Source: Pseudomonas massiliensis
GTDB taxonomy: Bacteria; Pseudomonadota; Gammaproteobacteria; Pseudomonadales; Pseudomonadaceae
Direction: 5' to 3'
NCBI RefSeq assembly: GCF_000826105.1
Contig: NZ_CCYK01000007.1
Span: 2,108,001-2,172,000 of the forward strand
Length of the DNA: 64,000 nt
A program made the position numbers and the translations under genes. Below are positions 60,975-64,000 of the stretch, in pieces. How positions within the stretch are numbered: the first letter of the stretch is position 1; every line of letters begins with the position of its first letter. Below the pieces are notes generated by a model. The model saw only the letters and a program-made list of their open reading frames with translations, searched no databases and was not told where the DNA came from.

Positions 60975-62551
60975 GCGAGCAGCATAATGCTGATGAACAG
61001 CGTCGTGCGCATGATTGCGGATTCCTGGCCCACCAGCTTCACCGCCGCTGCGGCAATAGCAATGGACTGCGGGGAAACCAGTTTGGCCATGACGCCACCT
61101 GCTGTATTTGCCGCCACTAGCAGCGCCTCTGGCGCGCCGATCTGTCCGGCTGTCACCGCTTGCAGGTGCGCGAACAGCGTGTTGTTGTTGACTACCGAGC
61201 CGGTTATGAAGACACCCATCCAGCCTATGACTGGCGACAGAAGCGGGAAGACGCCACCGGTCTGCGCCAGCGCCAGCCCGATCGTAGATGATCCGCCCGA
61301 ATAGTTCGTGATGTAGGCCACCGCCATGACCAGGGAAACCGTTGCCAGCGGCTTCCACATCTCCCGGCAGGCCCGCGCCAGCTCCTGAGCAGCGATACGG
61401 GTACTGAGCCGAGCCGACAGCGCAACTGTCAGTATCGCTGCCACCAGAATCGCGGTCCCGGAGGCATTGAGCCAACCCACATTCCATATGGCCGGCAGCG
61501 CATGTACATGCGGCACCAGTGGCGGTAGCTCCAGAACCTTTCCATCCAGTAGCCCGATCGGCAGCTTCAGCACTGTCTTGGCCAGCGCTCCGCCCGGTAC
61601 GAACAGCGCCTTGAACGCGGGCAGGCTCCACAGCAATATTGCGCCGGTCAGGATGTAGAACGGCGACCAAGCATGCAGTACTTCGCCGAGTGTATATTGG
61701 CGTGCTGGCCCAGACGTCGTGTCGGCTTCGCGGTAGATCCGCTTAGGACGCCATAGCTGCATGAAGCCGGCCAGAGCCCCCATCGCCGCCAATGGACCAA
61801 GGATATCCACCAGCTCAGGCCCGAGCAGGTACAGCGTGGCCGCCTGCACACCACTAAAGGCCACGCCGACGACGATCAGCACCGGCCATGTCTCGCGCAC
61901 GCCACGCCAGCCGTCCAGCATGAGTACCAGGATGGTCGGCGATACTAGAGCGATGATCTGGACTAGCGCCATCAGCATTGGAGCCATTTCGGATACTGCG
62001 ACTGCGCCTTGCTGCGCCCCAACCAGCACCGGAATGCCGATCGCTCCGTAGGCCCCTGCCGCACCGTTGGCCAGCAGGCACAGCATGGCGGCCTTTAATG
62101 GCCGAAAGCCCAGCTCAACCAGCAGCGCAGCGCAGATGGCTATCGGCACACCGAATCCTGCCGCACCCTCTAAAAAGCCGCCGAAGCAAAAGGCGATCAA
62201 TAGCACCTGGACGCGCTGATCTTCCGATATCGTCGCGATGCTGCTGCGGATGATCTCAAACTTGCCGCTACGGATGGAAAGCTTGTACAACCAAACCGCC
62301 ATAAGCACGATGAAACTGATAGGGAAGACGCCGCTGACGATGCCAAAGATTGCCGCCCCGGCAATCGCGCTGGCAGGCATCGCAAATACCAGCGCGGAAA
62401 CCGCTGCGGAAACAGCCAGTGCCAGCAGTGCGGCAGTCAATCCCTTGAGACGAAACGCCGTAAGTGCCAGGAGGAAAACCAGCACGGGCAAGGCAGCCAG
62501 CAGTGCGGAGAGATTAGGATTATCCAGCGGATCGTAGTTCTGCGGCCACAT
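60935..62551 (-). CDS. lldP: L-lactate permease LldP-family transporter
   Basis: A 538-residue membrane protein with about 14 helices. The family start is MWPQNYDPLDNPNLSALLAALPVLV, and the two GGS/TGS-like loops (NYSGGSSTIGLALAQTGG; GVFITGSVVNNNTLFAHLQ) are present. It imports lactate (and glycolate) with protons. GGAG lies 6 bases before the ATG. It follows a D-lactate-dehydrogenase-type gene by 77 bases in the same direction, so both are probably used together. Its last codons form a GGGTGC-TTT-GCACCC hairpin (60940-60954). Confidence 0.9.
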   Translation of the reverse strand: MWPQNYDPLDNPNLSALLAALPVLVFLLALTAFRLKGLTAALLALAVSAAVSALVFAMPASAIAGAAIFGIVSGVFPISFIVLMAVWLYKLSIRSGKFEIIRSSIATISEDQRVQVLLIAFCFGGFLEGAAGFGVPIAICAALLVELGFRPLKAAMLCLLANGAAGAYGAIGIPVLVGAQQGAVAVSEMAPMLMALVQIIALVSPTILVLMLDGWRGVRETWPVLIVVGVAFSGVQAATLYLLGPELVDILGPLAAMGALAGFMQLWRPKRIYREADTTSGPARQYTLGEVLHAWSPFYILTGAILLWSLPAFKALFVPGGALAKTVLKLPIGLLDGKVLELPPLVPHVHALPAIWNVGWLNASGTAILVAAILTVALSARLSTRIAAQELARACREMWKPLATVSLVMAVAYITNYSGGSSTIGLALAQTGGVFPLLSPVIGWMGVFITGSVVNNNTLFAHLQAVTAGQIGAPEALLVAANTAGGVMAKLVSPQSIAIAAAAVKLVGQESAIMRTTLFISIMLLAYVSLGTWVLCTL

Positions 62552-62628
62552 TTGGAGCTCCGAGTGGTGCCAACGCTACGCAAGTGCGCGCGGGCGCGGC
62601 GCACTGCCAGGTATAATTGTCGGCTGAA

Positions 62629-63627
62629 TCAGTCGACGCAGTTAGGGCACGGTGTGCCGGCCATAAAGTGCCTAAGATTAGCCACCGTGGTCCGCGCAAT
62701 CTCCTCCAGCGCTTCGGCGGTGAAGAACCCTTGATGCCCGGTCACCAGCACATTCGGAAAGGTCATCAGGCGCTGGAACAGGTCGTCTTCAATGATCTCG
62801 CCAGAGCGATCCTGAAAGAACAGCGCGCTTTCCTGCTCATACACGTCAATGGCGAGGTGGCCCAGATGGCGCGATTTCAGCGCACGGATTACCGCATCGG
62901 TTTCCACCAGTCCACCGCGTGAGGTATTGACCAGCATGGCACCGGTTTTCATCCGCGACAGCGAGACATCATTGATCAAGTGCCTTGTTTGCTCGGTCAG
63001 TGGGCAATGCAGTGAGACGATGTCCGAGTCGGCCAGAAGTTCGTCAAGCTCTACGTTCTCACCGATCGCTTGGAAGGCAGGCGAAATATACGGATCATGA
63101 CCAAGCACCTTGCAGCCCATGCCCTTAAAGATGCGTGCCGTGGCCAACCCTATCTTTCCCGTGCCCACGATGCCCAACGTTTTGCCGTGCAGCGTCCGCC
63201 CGAGCAGGCCATCCAGCATGAAGTTCCCCTCGCGCACACGGTTGTAAGCCCGGTGTGTATGGCGGTTCAGGGTCATCACCAGTGCCAATGCGTGCTCGGC
63301 CACGGCTTCTGGCGAATACGCAGGCACGCGTGCGATGAAGAAACCCAGCCGCTGCGCCGTGGCCAGGTCCAGGTTATTGAATCCAGCGCAGCGCAGCACG
63401 ATGGCACGCACACCTAGCTCATGTAATGTCTGTAGCACCGGCGCATCAAGGCGGTCGTTGACGAACGCGCAAACTCCGTCGCAGCCATCCGCCAGCGCGG
63501 CTGTACAGGAATCAAGTGTGGCCTCGTTGTAGGAAAACTGGACCCGCTGCTCCAATGGGGCGGCCCCATTGGCCTGATCGAGTGAACGGCGGTCATAGGG
63601 ACGCGCGCTGAAGACTGCGATTCTCAT
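62629..63627 (-). CDS. ldhA: D-lactate dehydrogenase-type 2-hydroxyacid dehydrogenase (LdhA-like)
   Basis: A 332-residue NAD-dependent enzyme. The Rossmann motif is GIVGTGKIGLATARIF, catalytic Arg in VLRCAGFNNLD-type regions and NTSRGGLVETDA, Glu in DVYEQE and His in VTGHQGFF. The sequence resembles fermentative D-lactate dehydrogenases that interconvert pyruvate and D-lactate. The start at 63627 overlaps the end of the DASS fragment by 4 bases (ATGA); the longer frame to 63984 belongs to that other gene. It lies in a transcription unit with lldP. Confidence 0.85.
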   Translation of the reverse strand: MRIAVFSARPYDRRSLDQANGAAPLEQRVQFSYNEATLDSCTAALADGCDGVCAFVNDRLDAPVLQTLHELGVRAIVLRCAGFNNLDLATAQRLGFFIARVPAYSPEAVAEHALALVMTLNRHTHRAYNRVREGNFMLDGLLGRTLHGKTLGIVGTGKIGLATARIFKGMGCKVLGHDPYISPAFQAIGENVELDELLADSDIVSLHCPLTEQTRHLINDVSLSRMKTGAMLVNTSRGGLVETDAVIRALKSRHLGHLAIDVYEQESALFFQDRSGEIIEDDLFQRLMTFPNVLVTGHQGFFTAEALEEIARTTVANLRHFMAGTPCPNCVD

Positions 63628-64000
63628 CTGGAGTATCCGTTTCTGGGTTTGGGAGGGTTGTGCCCGAGCAGGGGCCAGGTCGACGGCGGGTTTTGAGTCA
63701 CCAGTACCCCAATAGTCCACCGCACGACGCCCGCCAGTGCGAACGCCAGCAGTTCGAACAGGCACATGACCAAGCCGACGCGCCACCACAGTCCCAGCGT
63801 GACATAGCCGCTGCCGAAGATGATGGGCGAAGTTCCAGTTGCATAGTGGATCAGTATCATCATGATGGCAGACCCGGCCGTCATCATCAGCATGAAGGCC
63901 TCCAGGTATTCCGGCGGAATGATTGGTAGCCTTGGCTACGTAATCCATCACCCGCGGGTCGGGCGCAATAACTGTAAGAGACATGGTAGAGGTGATCGGG
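63624..64000 (-). pseudogene. DASS-family anion transporter, apparently internally deleted and frameshifted, running off the right edge
   Basis: Two pieces of a DASS/SLC13 carrier lie in different frames. From the window edge to about 63930 the frame reads ITSTMSLTVIAPDPRVMDYVAKA, a block normally near the middle of DASS proteins. From about 63926 on, another frame reads PIIPPEYLEAFMLMMTAGS and then HYATGTSPIIFGSGYVTLG, the C-terminal block. The second frame is closed upstream by TAG at 63938-63936. The residues between these blocks (about 200 in family members) are missing. So the gene is probably a deletion pseudogene; an assembly error is the alternative. Confidence 0.55.

Noticed and set aside
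1..64000. Search for CRISPR arrays, tRNAs, rRNAs, insertion sequences and prophage genes.
   Set aside because: No regularly spaced repeats, cloverleaf genes, transposases or phage structural genes were seen.

Overview
The window is a chromosomal segment of a Pseudomonas-like gammaproteobacterium. It is GC-rich and densely coded, and it carries an MvaT-type H-NS analogue, a DUF1652 protein, an MHYT hybrid kinase, a UmuDC/SRAP SOS locus and many solute-uptake and catabolic operons. No rRNA, tRNA, CRISPR array, insertion sequence or prophage was seen, so this is accessory metabolic chromosome rather than a mobile island.

Layout. 0.3-8 kb: a FucP-type sugar transporter, two DHA2 drug exporters, a secreted tannase/feruloyl esterase and a DUF2252 protein. 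8-12 kb: the start of a truncated isochorismatase-family gene, a delta-60/RTX repeat protein and a chemoreceptor. 12.1-20.8 kb: a four-carbon sugar-acid (tetronate) catabolic locus with an OtnC-like decarboxylase, an Asp/Glu-racemase-family protein, an SDR, a CitMHS carrier, a GntR regulator, an IDH/IMDH-family dehydrogenase, an OtnK-like kinase and an AbrB-family permease. 20.8-24.0 kb: an operon of SDR, ABM monooxygenase-fold protein, 4-OT tautomerase, cupin and aldehyde dehydrogenase of unknown substrate. 24-32 kb: beta-CASP nuclease, MocR regulator, endonuclease I, MvaT, small proteins, VOC protein, LysR regulator and ZIP transporter. 32.3-34.6 kb: a hybrid histidine kinase.

34.9-45.2 kb is the most notable part: a complete guanidine uptake, degradation and export locus. 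An ABC transporter, two DUF1989 (carboxyguanidine deiminase type) subunits, a biotin-dependent urea/guanidine carboxylase and allophanate hydrolase form one minus-strand operon, with the Gdx exporter facing it. Three guanidine riboswitches of two classes can be read by eye: class I (ykkC) before the transporter, class II (mini-ykkC) inside the operon before the carboxylase, and class II before gdx. A sigma-54-type promoter precedes the operon, which would tie it to nitrogen limitation. Together they suggest one signal controlling import, hydrolysis to ammonia and overflow export.

45.4-49.4 kb: arsC, then umuC and umuD separated by a lysE gene, each with its own LexA box, and a divergent SRAP (YedK) gene sharing the umuD box. 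49.5-58.1 kb: a GAF/PAS/GGDEF protein, a TauD-type dioxygenase with an ABC importer, and codBA. 58.3-64 kb: DUF1652, an FUSC-like membrane protein, surE with an abnormal C-terminal extension, then lldP and ldhA behind what looks like an internally deleted DASS transporter gene at the right edge. The clearest signs of rearrangement are the isochorismatase remnant, the split umuDC, the surE tail and the DASS fusion.
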